From Paraflavitalea devenefica (GTDB lineage Bacteria > Bacteroidota > Bacteroidia > Chitinophagales > Chitinophagaceae), in contig NZ_JAARML010000001.1 in the NCBI RefSeq assembly GCF_011759375.1, positions 1-64,000 of the forward strand: a DNA stretch of 64,000 nt. The letters run 5' to 3'. The position numbers and the translations under genes were made by a program. The number at the start of each line of letters is the position of its first letter. Within the stretch, counting starts at the first letter, position 1. This document shows, one piece after another, positions 53,787 through 62,084 of the stretch. The notes beneath the pieces were generated by a model. It worked only from the letters and a program-made list of their open reading frames with translations. It was not told the DNA's origin and made no database searches.

Positions 53787-54815
53787 TTACATTTCATTCA
53801 GCGTAACTGCTTCGGGGGAAACAGTCAGTTTATGCACAACGCCGCATTTCAGGGCAAAATTATTCTTCTGATGCCCTACCGGGAAATCAAAGCAAACGGG
53901 ATAAGAGAAATCCTTCACCTTCTCCAGTACAATATCCTGTAATGCCCGGCCAAATTCCTCACCGGGATCATCGGGCTTCACCTTAAAGCCGCCAATGATC
54001 AATCCTTTCAGCCCCTGCAATTTGCCGGTACGCAGGAGGTTCCAGAACATGCGGTCAATGCTGTACAGGTACTCACCGGTATCCTCTACAAACAAGATCT
54101 TTCCGGCCGTTTGCAGGTCCGATTTACTGCCGGCCAGCGTTTCAATCGTCTTCAGGTTACCACCTACCAGTACGCCGGTGGCTGTGCCTGTCCGGTTGAA
54201 GGCAGAAGGCAGGGTAGTATATTGTATCGTTTCTCCGGTCAGCGCCCGCTTAATGGAAAGGATCGTATCCATCTGTAGGGGATCGGCTTTACTCCAGTCG
54301 TCCGGGAAACTATTGCACATCTTGGAATGGATGGAAGCGATACCATAATTACGGCTCAGATGGCCGTGCAATACGGTAATATCGCTAAATCCGATAATCC
54401 ATTTGGGCTTTGCCGCCAGCTTCGTAAAATCGAGCCGGTCTACAATACGCACAAAGCCATAACCGCCCCGTGCGCACATAATGGCTTTCACGGCGGGATC
54501 ATCCATCATCTGCTGGAAGTCTGCTGCCCGGTCGGCATCACTGCCGCCAAATGTAAAATCCCGCTTGCCTACGGTATCACCCACCTTAATGGTAAAACCC
54601 CAGCTTTTCATTTGCTCCATGGCCGGCTCAATATCCTTTTGTAAAATATAACCTGCCGGACAGGTAATGCCAATGGTATCTCCCTGCTTCAGGTAAGGTG
54701 GTATAATCACTTTTTTACTAATATCTTCATCGTTCGTATCAGCGGTCATGCCCGGCAGGGAGGGCAGCACCGTTCCGGCAGCCAGCAGGGAGGAAAGAAA
54801 ATGCTTACGATCCAT
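53787..54815 (-). CDS. LD-carboxypeptidase (peptidase S66), exported copy
   Basis: A 342-residue S66 peptidase starting MDRKHFLSSLLAAGTVLPSL, a signal peptide; the longer frame from 54881 has no good leader. Catalytic motifs are as in the second copy: ARGGYGFVRI, nucleophile in IGFSDITVLH, Glu in FVEDTGEYLYSIDRM, His in FPVGHQKNNFAL. Being exported, it probably trims cell-wall peptides in the periplasm and not recycled ones. First gene of the three-gene group. Confidence 0.9.
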   Translation of the reverse strand: MDRKHFLSSLLAAGTVLPSLPGMTADTNDEDISKKVIIPPYLKQGDTIGITCPAGYILQKDIEPAMEQMKSWGFTIKVGDTVGKRDFTFGGSDADRAADFQQMMDDPAVKAIMCARGGYGFVRIVDRLDFTKLAAKPKWIIGFSDITVLHGHLSRNYGIASIHSKMCNSFPDDWSKADPLQMDTILSIKRALTGETIQYTTLPSAFNRTGTATGVLVGGNLKTIETLAGSKSDLQTAGKILFVEDTGEYLYSIDRMFWNLLRTGKLQGLKGLIIGGFKVKPDDPGEEFGRALQDIVLEKVKDFSYPVCFDFPVGHQKNNFALKCGVVHKLTVSPEAVTLNEM

Positions 54816-55053
54816 GTAAATAATTTTATACCTGTTTTCCCAAAATAGCAATAATATCCATTGCTCTTCGTTACAGTGCACGTTACAAGTGTGAAAAACA
54901 CAATTTACAGACAGATAAAAGATTTTTTTAACAATTCAGCCGGATTGTTGTTATCACGATTGCTTGTCATATAATTCCACCGTCAAGAGCAATGTATCCA
55001 TTATTTTTTTGCTATTGGCGTGTTAATACATACTATCAATAACATATTCCGCA

Positions 55054-55061
55054 TACTTTTG
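55054..55061 (+). promoter_or_regulatory. -7 box for the outer membrane protein gene
   Basis: TACTTTTG fits TAnnTTTG exactly and lies 35 bp before the ATG at 55097, followed by the GCGGCC context also seen after the glyA box. A -33 element is not clear. Confidence 0.45.
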
Positions 55062-55096
55062 CGGCCTTAAACCCCCTTTTTGAAAGGAATTAATGT

Positions 55097-55966
55097 ATGG
55101 CAAGGAAATTTTGTATCGCTTTCATTAGCACCTTAACCCTTTTTAACCAGTCTGTACTCGCCCAAAAGAAAAGTAACTGGTCTTTTGTTAAAAATGGCAG
55201 CTTCTACTTTAGCTGGGGCTATAATACCGAATGGTACACCCGTTCTACCGTGCATGTAAGTCAGCCATCCCTGGGCAATGACTATAAATTGGTAAGGGTA
55301 CGCGCCCATGACAATCCCGGCTGGGATGATGGTCTCTTCTCCAAAGCCATGACCATCCCCCAGTACAATTACCGCCTCGGGTATTTCTTCAATGAAAAGC
55401 AGGACCTGGCTATTGAGATCAACTTTGATCATACCAAATACATCATTACCGATGGCCAGGATGTACACGTAAAAGGAAAATTTGATGGACAGGAAGTCAA
55501 TACCACCAAGCGTTTCTCAGAAAAAGAAGGTTCTTATTATTACCTGAACAATGGAGCCAACTTCCTTTTATTTAACCTGGTGAAGCGTTTCAGGCTCGTT
55601 CAGCCTAAGGAAAAGAATAACCTGAAGCTCGACCTGCTGGCCAAAGCCGGTATAGGCCCTGTAATTCCACACGTAGAGAACAGCTTTTTTGGCCAGGCCA
55701 ATAAACCCGGTTTCCAGATCGGGGGTTGGAATACCGGGATAGAAACGGCTTTCCGGCTCACCGCCTTTAAATATGCCTACGTGGAGTTTGCACAAAAGGT
55801 CGACTATGCGCGCTATAGCCACCTCAAGGTATATGAAGGCAGGGCTAAGCAGGCTTTCGGCACCTATGAGCTCATCCTGAGCCTTGGCTTTACCTTACCT
55901 ACCGGCAAGAACAATAAGGAATTTGCTAAGAGCATTAAGGCAGTAAGCCCCTCTAACAGCAACTAA
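55097..55966 (+). CDS. Outer membrane beta-barrel protein of unknown function
   Basis: A 289-residue protein with a signal peptide (to ...LFNQSVLAQ). The rest alternates aromatic and polar residues as in small barrels (FYFSWGYNTEWYTRSTVHV, YNYRLGYFFNEKQDLAIEIN, FGTYELILSLGFTLPTG). AAAGGA lies 12 nt before the ATG. No family recognised beyond that. Confidence 0.7.
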   Translation: MARKFCIAFISTLTLFNQSVLAQKKSNWSFVKNGSFYFSWGYNTEWYTRSTVHVSQPSLGNDYKLVRVRAHDNPGWDDGLFSKAMTIPQYNYRLGYFFNEKQDLAIEINFDHTKYIITDGQDVHVKGKFDGQEVNTTKRFSEKEGSYYYLNNGANFLLFNLVKRFRLVQPKEKNNLKLDLLAKAGIGPVIPHVENSFFGQANKPGFQIGGWNTGIETAFRLTAFKYAYVEFAQKVDYARYSHLKVYEGRAKQAFGTYELILSLGFTLPTGKNNKEFAKSIKAVSPSNSN

Positions 55967-55984
55967 CACATTCAATATATTTAT

Positions 55985-56015
55985 AAAGGGATCACCTGTG
56001 AAGAGTGGTCCCTTT
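55985..56015 (+). terminator. Hairpin after the outer membrane protein gene
   Basis: AAAGGGATCAC (55985-55995) pairs with GTGGTCCCTTT (56005-56015) with one G-T wobble. The T tract is short. Confidence 0.6.
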
Positions 56016-56025
56016 GCTATTCCCC

Positions 56026-56057
56026 TCGTTGCCTCAACGCCTTGTTGCCTCGTTGCC
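56026..56057 (+). repeat. Octanucleotide array (TCGTTGCC family, 4 units)
   Basis: TCGTTGCC, TCAACGCC, TTGTTGCC, TCGTTGCC in exact 8-nt register, upstream of the ECF sigma gene. It argues against an upstream start for that gene. Confidence 0.75.
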
Positions 56058-56183
56058 TTAAACGCCTTTTTCTTCCCCTTCCCCAACCTTTCCCTTGCAT
56101 CCCTTCGTCAATACAATAGTGATTCCCCGAAACCGTGCGGCCTGTGTAAATCTGATCCTGTCACCATCTATTTAAAAAAAGTC

Positions 56184-56744
56184 GTGCTAACAAACAGGGA
56201 TGACATCATAGAAGGTTGTAAACAACAAAACCCGCAAAGCCAGGAAGCCCTTTACCGTGCCTGTTATACCGGCATGATCAAACTTTGTTCCCGCTACGCC
56301 CGCGACGCCGATGAAGCAGCCGCCTTGTACAATGAAGGCATGCTGAAAGTATTTAATACCATCCACCAATATGAAGGAAGAGGCGACTTGATGGGCTGGA
56401 TAAGACGTATCATCGTCAATACCTGTATAGACCATTGCCGCCGGCAGGCCAAATTTAAACACCAGTCACTCGAAATAGTAACGGACAACACCAATTCAAT
56501 AGACCCGGATATTTACGACAGGCTTTCGGCCGGCGATGTGATGCGCCTCTTACAGGAACTACCCCGCAATACAGCCCTGGTCTTTAACCTGTTCGTACTG
56601 GATGGCTTCAAACACGAAGAAATAGGACAAATGCTGGGTATCGCCACCGGCACTTCCAAATGGCACCTCAATGAAGCAAGGCGCCTACTAAAACATAAAC
56701 TGGACACTTTATTGAAAAAAGAAATTTACTCTAATGCGATCTGA
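56184..56744 (+). CDS. ECF RNA polymerase sigma factor
   Basis: A 186-residue sigma factor from GTG 56184 (MLTNRDDIIEGCKQQNPQSQ). The longer frame from 55998 runs through a terminator stem and a repeat array, so it is rejected. Region 2: EALYRACYTGMIKLCSRYARDADEAAALYNEGMLKVF and MGWIRRIIVNTCIDHCRRQ; region 4: LQELPRNTALVFNLFVLDGFKHEEIGQMLGIATGTSKWHLNEARRLL (motifs separated). Its end overlaps the start of the next gene by 11 nt, the arrangement of sigma/anti-sigma pairs. Confidence 0.88.
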   Translation: MLTNRDDIIEGCKQQNPQSQEALYRACYTGMIKLCSRYARDADEAAALYNEGMLKVFNTIHQYEGRGDLMGWIRRIIVNTCIDHCRRQAKFKHQSLEIVTDNTNSIDPDIYDRLSAGDVMRLLQELPRNTALVFNLFVLDGFKHEEIGQMLGIATGTSKWHLNEARRLLKHKLDTLLKKEIYSNAI

Positions 56745-58587
56745 AGAACAACATATTGATGACTTCTTCCGTAAAAAAGAGGAAGAATACCAGCAGGGTA
56801 CCGGCAGTGCCGATAGCCACTGGGAGCAAATGAGAGGGTTGCTGAAGCAAGGTGCCACCCCTACCCCCAAGGGATACCGCATGCATACTACCCGGCGCAT
56901 TATAAAATACCTGGGCGGATTTACGGTGGTAACCGTGATCACACTGGTAGTGATCACTACCATCAAATCAAAAAAGAAAGCGCCCGTTAGAGCCCCCCTT
57001 GCCCAAACAACAATAGCAGCGCGCCAAAAACAACAGGTCGCAAAAACAACAGCCACTGTCCGGACTGCTGTTAAGAAAAAAGCGCCCATTACGCCTGTTA
57101 ACACACGCCCCCGGCCTGCCACCACGCAACCGGCACAACGTAAAATAGGTTTCCAACCCGGATCCCAACCAATCCAGCATACAACCAGCACGCAACTGGT
57201 AACGGACCGGCCATCAACACCCGCCATAGTAAGCACACTGGCAGAAGAATTGGCCAGGGATTCAGCCGCCGCCGCTACTGCTGTAACCAATACAGCCACC
57301 AATGCCACAACGGCCATGCAGCAGCTCAATTCCTTCTATAAGCAACTGGAAAAAGAAGGACAGCAATTTGTAATAGATATAAATAAAGACACCATCCTCA
57401 CCGGTAAAGAGGGTACGCGCCTGTCCGTTCCGGCACAGGCTTTCAGCTTTAAAAACGGGAGCCCCATACAAGCAGGAAATATAACGATCGTATTGCGGGA
57501 GTACTATAGTTACGAAGATATCCTGGCCGCGAAGCTCTCCACTACTTCGGGTGGCGAACAACTGATCTCCGGTGGCATGGTGCACATTGCGGCAAAGCTC
57601 AATGAACAGGAAGTAAAAATAGCGCCGCGGAAAAACATACAACTCGAAATGCCCACCAAACAATACGATGAACAAATGCAGCTTTTCCAGGGCACAAGGA
57701 GCAGCTTAAAGAATGCTTTTGTAGCCAAATTCATGGAAAACCGGATGATTGACACGGTACGCTTTATGAAAAGGGAGGCCGATGAAAATGGTGACATTGA
57801 CTGGGCCCCCCTGGGACAGGTACAAAGTTTCAGAGATCCCCTTAACCGTGAAATAAAGGTGCTGGACCCCTATGGCGACCCCTACCGTGTTGCGCATAGT
57901 GAGAGCGGGAAAATAAAAGCATGGTTCTATGTATCCAAAGCATGCCCTTACTCCGATGCAGAAATGAAGCAAAAACTAAAGGAACATTCCAATTACTATT
58001 TCGATAAAATAAAGATAAAACGGGTACAGGTAGTCCCGGTAGCGCAATACCAGTACAGGAAGGACAGGATTTCCATAGCAGGCGATTCTGTAATCATGAC
58101 CTTTCGCCAGGCCCTGCGTAAGAAATTATTGTCACCGGAAGACAGTATACGTGTATTGGAAAAGTTCATCGTGGACAGTATCGACCGCGAAAAGCGCCAC
58201 CAGCTTATGAACAAATACAGCTTTACCATCACCAACCTGGGCTGGTTCAATTGCGACCGCTTTAACAGGGACCGTGGTCCGAAAGTGCTGTTTGCTTTCA
58301 AACCAGGTGAAGGGTTTGAGCCCTCCAGTATGGTCTCCCACCTCGTATTTACCCGCTACCGCTCCGTATTGCCCGGTGGCTACAAGGACCATAAAATATA
58401 CTTTGGCAAGGTACCTAAGGACGAAGTGGTCAAAATTGTCAGCATCGGCGTCAAAAACGGGAAAGTAATGGCCTGCATCCAGGAACTTAATACTGACAAA
58501 GACGAGATCAGCGACCTGGCCTTTACAGAGACTACGCCCGAAGAATTCAAACAAAAACTACAGGCGCTCAACCTCATCCAGCCATAA
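56734..58587 (+). CDS. Single-span membrane protein co-encoded with ECF sigma factor; putative anti-sigma
   Basis: A 617-residue protein. The N-terminal ~50 residues are charged and cytoplasmic (MRSEEQHIDDFFRKKEEEYQ), one span follows (KYLGGFTVVTVITLVVITTI, ~55-74), then a Lys/Pro/Thr/Ala-rich linker to ~200. The remainder is extracytoplasmic, with LTGKEGTRLSVPAQAF, VLREYYSYEDIL and ISGGMVHIAAKLNEQEV, a beta-sandwich-like pattern I have seen in Bacteroidota proteins of unknown role. Topology and the 11-nt overlap with the sigma gene suggest an anti-sigma factor, but it has neither FecR nor zinc anti-sigma motifs. Confidence 0.6.
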   Translation: MRSEEQHIDDFFRKKEEEYQQGTGSADSHWEQMRGLLKQGATPTPKGYRMHTTRRIIKYLGGFTVVTVITLVVITTIKSKKKAPVRAPLAQTTIAARQKQQVAKTTATVRTAVKKKAPITPVNTRPRPATTQPAQRKIGFQPGSQPIQHTTSTQLVTDRPSTPAIVSTLAEELARDSAAAATAVTNTATNATTAMQQLNSFYKQLEKEGQQFVIDINKDTILTGKEGTRLSVPAQAFSFKNGSPIQAGNITIVLREYYSYEDILAAKLSTTSGGEQLISGGMVHIAAKLNEQEVKIAPRKNIQLEMPTKQYDEQMQLFQGTRSSLKNAFVAKFMENRMIDTVRFMKREADENGDIDWAPLGQVQSFRDPLNREIKVLDPYGDPYRVAHSESGKIKAWFYVSKACPYSDAEMKQKLKEHSNYYFDKIKIKRVQVVPVAQYQYRKDRISIAGDSVIMTFRQALRKKLLSPEDSIRVLEKFIVDSIDREKRHQLMNKYSFTITNLGWFNCDRFNRDRGPKVLFAFKPGEGFEPSSMVSHLVFTRYRSVLPGGYKDHKIYFGKVPKDEVVKIVSIGVKNGKVMACIQELNTDKDEISDLAFTETTPEEFKQKLQALNLIQP

Positions 58588-58612
58588 AACATTGATACAT
58601 ACCTGAAAGATT

Positions 58613-58652
58613 AAAAGGGTGGGTCACCTTCCAAAGGTGGCTCACCCTTTTA
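58613..58652 (+). terminator. Terminator before metG
   Basis: AAAAGGGTGGGTCACCTT and AAGGTGGCTCACCCTTTT pair with one mismatch, followed by TAA. It lies 26 bp after the stop. Confidence 0.88.
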
Positions 58653-58668
58653 ATTCCCCTTAAATGGT

Positions 58669-58676
58669 TACTTTTG
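58669..58676 (+). promoter_or_regulatory. -7 box of metG
   Basis: TACTTTTG fits the Bacteroidota consensus and lies 28 bp before the ATG, directly after the preceding terminator. Confidence 0.5.
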
Positions 58677-58704
58677 CAATCCGTAAAAGCAAGCTATAAG
58701 ACGA

Positions 58705-60825
58705 ATGACAGACTTTAAAAGATACCTCGTAACAGCCGCATTGCCTTATGCCAATGGCCCCGTGCACATTGGTCACCTGTCGGGCTGTTATATACCGGCC
58801 GACATCTATGTACGCTACCAGCGCGCGCGCAAGCAAGACATTCAATTTATCTGTGGCAGTGATGAACATGGTGTACCCATCACCATCCGCGCCATGAAAG
58901 AAGGCGTCACTCCACAAGAGATCGTAGATAAATACCATGCCTTCATGGGAAAGAGCTTTGAAGAAATGGGCATTTCCTTTGACATCTACTCCCGTACTTC
59001 CAATAAAATACACCACGAAACAGCCGCCGGTTTCTTCAAAAAGCTGTACGATGAGGGTTTATTTGAAGAAAAGGAAACAGAACAATACTTTGATGAGAAG
59101 GCCAATACATTCCTGGCCGATCGTTACATTATCGGCACCTGTCCTGTATGCGGCAATGAGAATGCCTATGGCGACCAGTGTGAAAGATGTGGCTCTACCC
59201 TTAGTCCCGAACAATTGATCAATCCACGCAGCGCTTTAAGTGATGCCGTACCGGTGAAAAGGAAAACCAAACACTGGTATTTCCCGTTGCAGAATTATGA
59301 GCCCTGGTTGAAAGAATGGATACTGGAAGGTCATAAGGAGTGGAAGAACAACGTGTATGGCCAATGCAAAAGCTGGCTCGACAGTGGCCTGCAAAGCCGT
59401 GCTATGACCCGCGACAGCAACTGGGGCGTAAAAGTGCCCCTGCCCGGTGCAGAAGGCAAGGTACTGTATGTATGGTTTGATGCGCCTATTGGCTATATCA
59501 GTGCCACCAAGGAGCTCACCGACAAGTGGGCCGATTACTGGCAACAAAGCGATACCAAGCTGGTGCACTTCATCGGCAAGGACAATATCGTATTCCATTG
59601 TATCATCTTTCCTGCCATGTTAAAGGCGCACGGAAACTATGTATTGCCCGATAATGTGCCTGCCAACGAATTTCTTAACCTGGAAGGTGAAAAAATCTCT
59701 ACCAGCCGCAACTGGGCAGTATGGGTACATGAATACCTGAACGACTTCCCGGACCAGCAGGATGTATTGCGCTATGTGCTTTGCTCCAATGCGCCGGAAA
59801 CAAAAGACAATGATTTTACCTGGAAAGATTTCCAGGACAGGAATAACAGCGAACTGGTATCCATCTTCGGCAACTTCGTCAACCGCACTTTTGTGTTGAT
59901 GCACAAACTCTGCGGCGGCAAAGTGCCCAACCTGCATGCCGATGTGGCCGATAAGACCGATGAAAATATGATCGCAGAGTTCGAAGCCACCAAAACAAGG
60001 GTGGAGAACCTGCTGGAGCAATACAAGTTCCGCGATGCCCTGTTTGAAGTGATTGACCTTTCCCGCAAAGGCAATAAATACATGCAGGAGAAGGAACCCT
60101 GGATCGTGGCAAAATCACTGGCAGACAATCCTGAAAAGCAAAAACTCATTGATAACTGCCTGCACATTTGCCTGCAGTTAACGGCCAACCTGGCTGTGCT
60201 CATCAATCCTTTCCTGCCTTTCACCGCTAAGAAAATGCTGCACATGATGAAGGTGGTGGAAAAAATGCTGGATTGGGAAAATGCCGGTAAAGCGAAGCTG
60301 CTGAGCGTAGGCTATAGCTTAAGAGAACCGCAATTACTGTTTAGAAAAATAGAAGATACAGAAGTACAGGCGCAAATAAGCAAGCTTGAAGCCAATCGTA
60401 TAAAACCAGCTTCCACACAATCCGAAGCAGTTAAAAATGCAAAGCCTGACGCAAAGGGCAGCGAAGCAAAAGAACAACCAGTAACCAGCAACCAGAAACC
60501 AGAAATCGTCTATGATGATTTTGGTAAAATAGACCTGAAGGTAGGAACGATCCTTTCTGCAGAGAAAGTGGCCAAGGCCGACAAACTGCTGAAGCTGGAA
60601 GTAGACCTCGGATTTGAAAAGCGCACCATCGTATCGGGCATTGCCCTGCATTTCAAACCCGAAGACATTGTAGGTAAGCAGGTAGTGGTGGTAACCAACC
60701 TGGCGCCCCGCAAAATGAAAGGCATAGAAAGCAATGGCATGATCCTGATGGCGGAAGACAAAGCAGGCAAACTGCATTTCGTCAGCCCCGGCACCAAAAT
60801 AGATGAGGGGTCAGGCGTAAGTTAA
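58705..60825 (+). CDS. metG: Methionine-tRNA ligase
   Basis: A 706-residue enzyme charging tRNA-Met. HIGH motif at 21-24 (PVHIGHLSG), a zinc knuckle ([18 protein letters not shown], ~146-163), KMSKS-type motif in [11 protein letters not shown], anticodon-binding domain, and from ~607 the dimerising tRNA-binding domain ([19 protein letters not shown]). The linker before it (residues ~591-600) is encoded by four perfect heptanucleotide repeats. It is transcribed alone between two terminators. Confidence 0.98.
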   Translation: MTDFKRYLVTAALPYANGPVHIGHLSGCYIPADIYVRYQRARKQDIQFICGSDEHGVPITIRAMKEGVTPQEIVDKYHAFMGKSFEEMGISFDIYSRTSNKIHHETAAGFFKKLYDEGLFEEKETEQYFDEKANTFLADRYIIGTCPVCGNENAYGDQCERCGSTLSPEQLINPRSALSDAVPVKRKTKHWYFPLQNYEPWLKEWILEGHKEWKNNVYGQCKSWLDSGLQSRAMTRDSNWGVKVPLPGAEGKVLYVWFDAPIGYISATKELTDKWADYWQQSDTKLVHFIGKDNIVFHCIIFPAMLKAHGNYVLPDNVPANEFLNLEGEKISTSRNWAVWVHEYLNDFPDQQDVLRYVLCSNAPETKDNDFTWKDFQDRNNSELVSIFGNFVNRTFVLMHKLCGGKVPNLHADVADKTDENMIAEFEATKTRVENLLEQYKFRDALFEVIDLSRKGNKYMQEKEPWIVAKSLADNPEKQKLIDNCLHICLQLTANLAVLINPFLPFTAKKMLHMMKVVEKMLDWENAGKAKLLSVGYSLREPQLLFRKIEDTEVQAQISKLEANRIKPASTQSEAVKNAKPDAKGSEAKEQPVTSNQKPEIVYDDFGKIDLKVGTILSAEKVAKADKLLKLEVDLGFEKRTIVSGIALHFKPEDIVGKQVVVVTNLAPRKMKGIESNGMILMAEDKAGKLHFVSPGTKIDEGSGVS
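60476..60503 (+). repeat. Heptanucleotide array inside metG (AACCAGA family, 4 units)
   Basis: AACCAGT, AACCAGC, AACCAGA, AACCAGA without a break. It encodes [10 protein letters not shown] in the linker before the tRNA-binding domain. No inverted partner was seen. Confidence 0.8.
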
Positions 60826-60848
60826 TATCAGCAATTCTTTAATTGATA

Positions 60849-60882
60849 AAGCCCCGCTCAACAATCAGCGGGGCTTCTTGTT
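60849..60882 (+). terminator. metG terminator
   Basis: AAGCCCCGCT and AGCGGGGCTT form a 10-bp stem with an 8-nt loop, followed by CTTGTT. Confidence 0.85.
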
Positions 60883-60924
60883 ATCTGTACAAATCAATGT
60901 GACCATTCATTTAAATCATTCTAT

Positions 60925-61794
60925 ATGAAATACGGATTTATCGGGCTGGGAAGCCTCGGCACACCGATTGCCATTAACTTACTGGAAAGCGGTCATCCCC
61001 TCTATGTATACAACCGCACCATCGCAAAAGCAAAACCACTCGAAGCCAAAGGCGCTATCGTATGTGATACAGTAGCAGCACTGGCGCAGCAATGCGATAT
61101 TGTTGTCACCATGGTAGCTGATGATGCCGCCCTGAAAAGCATTACTACCAGTGAGAACGGATTATTACAACACGGGAAACCCGGCAGCATTCATATTTCC
61201 ATGAGCACCATCCTGGCGCAAACAGCGGGTGAACTGGCCGCCCTGCACCAGGAAAAAGGTCAGCACTACCTGTCTGCCCCGGTATTTGGACGGCCCGAAG
61301 CAGCCGTAGCCCGCAAGCTCAACTTTGTGATCTCCGGCGAAAAGACCATCCGCGAACAGGCAACACCCCTGCTTAAAGAGGCCGGTGGCACTGGCGTATG
61401 GGATTTTGGCGATGACGTGCTCACTGCCAATACCGTTAAGCTATGTGGCAACTTCTTAATCGCTACTGCCCTCGAAGCCATTGGCGAAAGCGCCCTGCTG
61501 GCGCAGCAAAGCGGCGTAGACGCCCATAAAATGTGGGATATGTTTGGCCAAACCATCTTCAATGCCCCCATTTACCAGAACTACAGCAAGATCATCCTCA
61601 ACCAGCAATTTGAGCCCGCCGCTTTCACCGCCAAACTGGGCCTGAAAGACCTCAACCTGGTATTGCAACAGGGTGCGCTGGCCCAACAGCCCTTACCCCT
61701 GGCAGAATTGCTCAAAGGCCACCTGGCCCAACTGGTCAACAACGGAAAAGAATCCATAGACTGGAGCGCTGTTTCTCTTGGTGCCTCAAAATAA
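60925..61794 (+). CDS. NAD(P)-dependent 3-hydroxyisobutyrate dehydrogenase-like oxidoreductase
   Basis: A 289-residue beta-hydroxyacid dehydrogenase. The NAD(P) site GLGSLGTPIAINLL is at 6-19 with YNRT (~30-33), where Arg favours NADP. The substrate motif is LSAPVFGRPEAA and the catalytic lysine lies in NTVKLCGNFLIATALEAIGES. The family includes succinic-semialdehyde and glyoxylate reductases, so the substrate is uncertain. Cytoplasmic, single gene. Confidence 0.88.
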   Translation: MKYGFIGLGSLGTPIAINLLESGHPLYVYNRTIAKAKPLEAKGAIVCDTVAALAQQCDIVVTMVADDAALKSITTSENGLLQHGKPGSIHISMSTILAQTAGELAALHQEKGQHYLSAPVFGRPEAAVARKLNFVISGEKTIREQATPLLKEAGGTGVWDFGDDVLTANTVKLCGNFLIATALEAIGESALLAQQSGVDAHKMWDMFGQTIFNAPIYQNYSKIILNQQFEPAAFTAKLGLKDLNLVLQQGALAQQPLPLAELLKGHLAQLVNNGKESIDWSAVSLGASK

Positions 61795-61841
61795 CCTTTA
61801 AGCCATCTTCATATTAAAATCAATAAAATACAATAAAAAGC

Positions 61842-61896
61842 TATAGAGCTCTTACAGAGCTTTTATAGAGCACCTATAGAGGTCTTATAGAAGCTT
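61842..61896 (+). repeat. 11-nt tandem array (TATAGAGCTCT family, 5 units)
   Basis: TATAGAGCTCT, TACAGAGCTTT, TATAGAGCACC, TATAGAGGTCT, TATAGAAGCTT follow in perfect 11-nt register in the gap between the dehydrogenase and the fatty-acid gene. The step is close to one turn of the DNA helix. Confidence 0.85.
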
Positions 61897-62084
61897 CAGA
61901 CCCTTGTTGAACCAGTGGCGTTGTATAGGCATTCATAGGGTTAGTAACCCCCCTGCCCAATCCGGCGGTATACAGCATTACCCCCCACCAGTGCCGGCAA
62001 AGCTTAACATGGCCTGAAACTTTTTTATTCCAGCTTTTTTACTACCTTCGGGTTAAATAGTTGTTTAACTAACTAATTTATTCT

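Noticed and set aside
55998..56183. N-terminal extension of the ECF sigma factor
   Set aside because: The extension would be translated from a terminator stem and the octanucleotide array; the family start is at the GTG at 56184.
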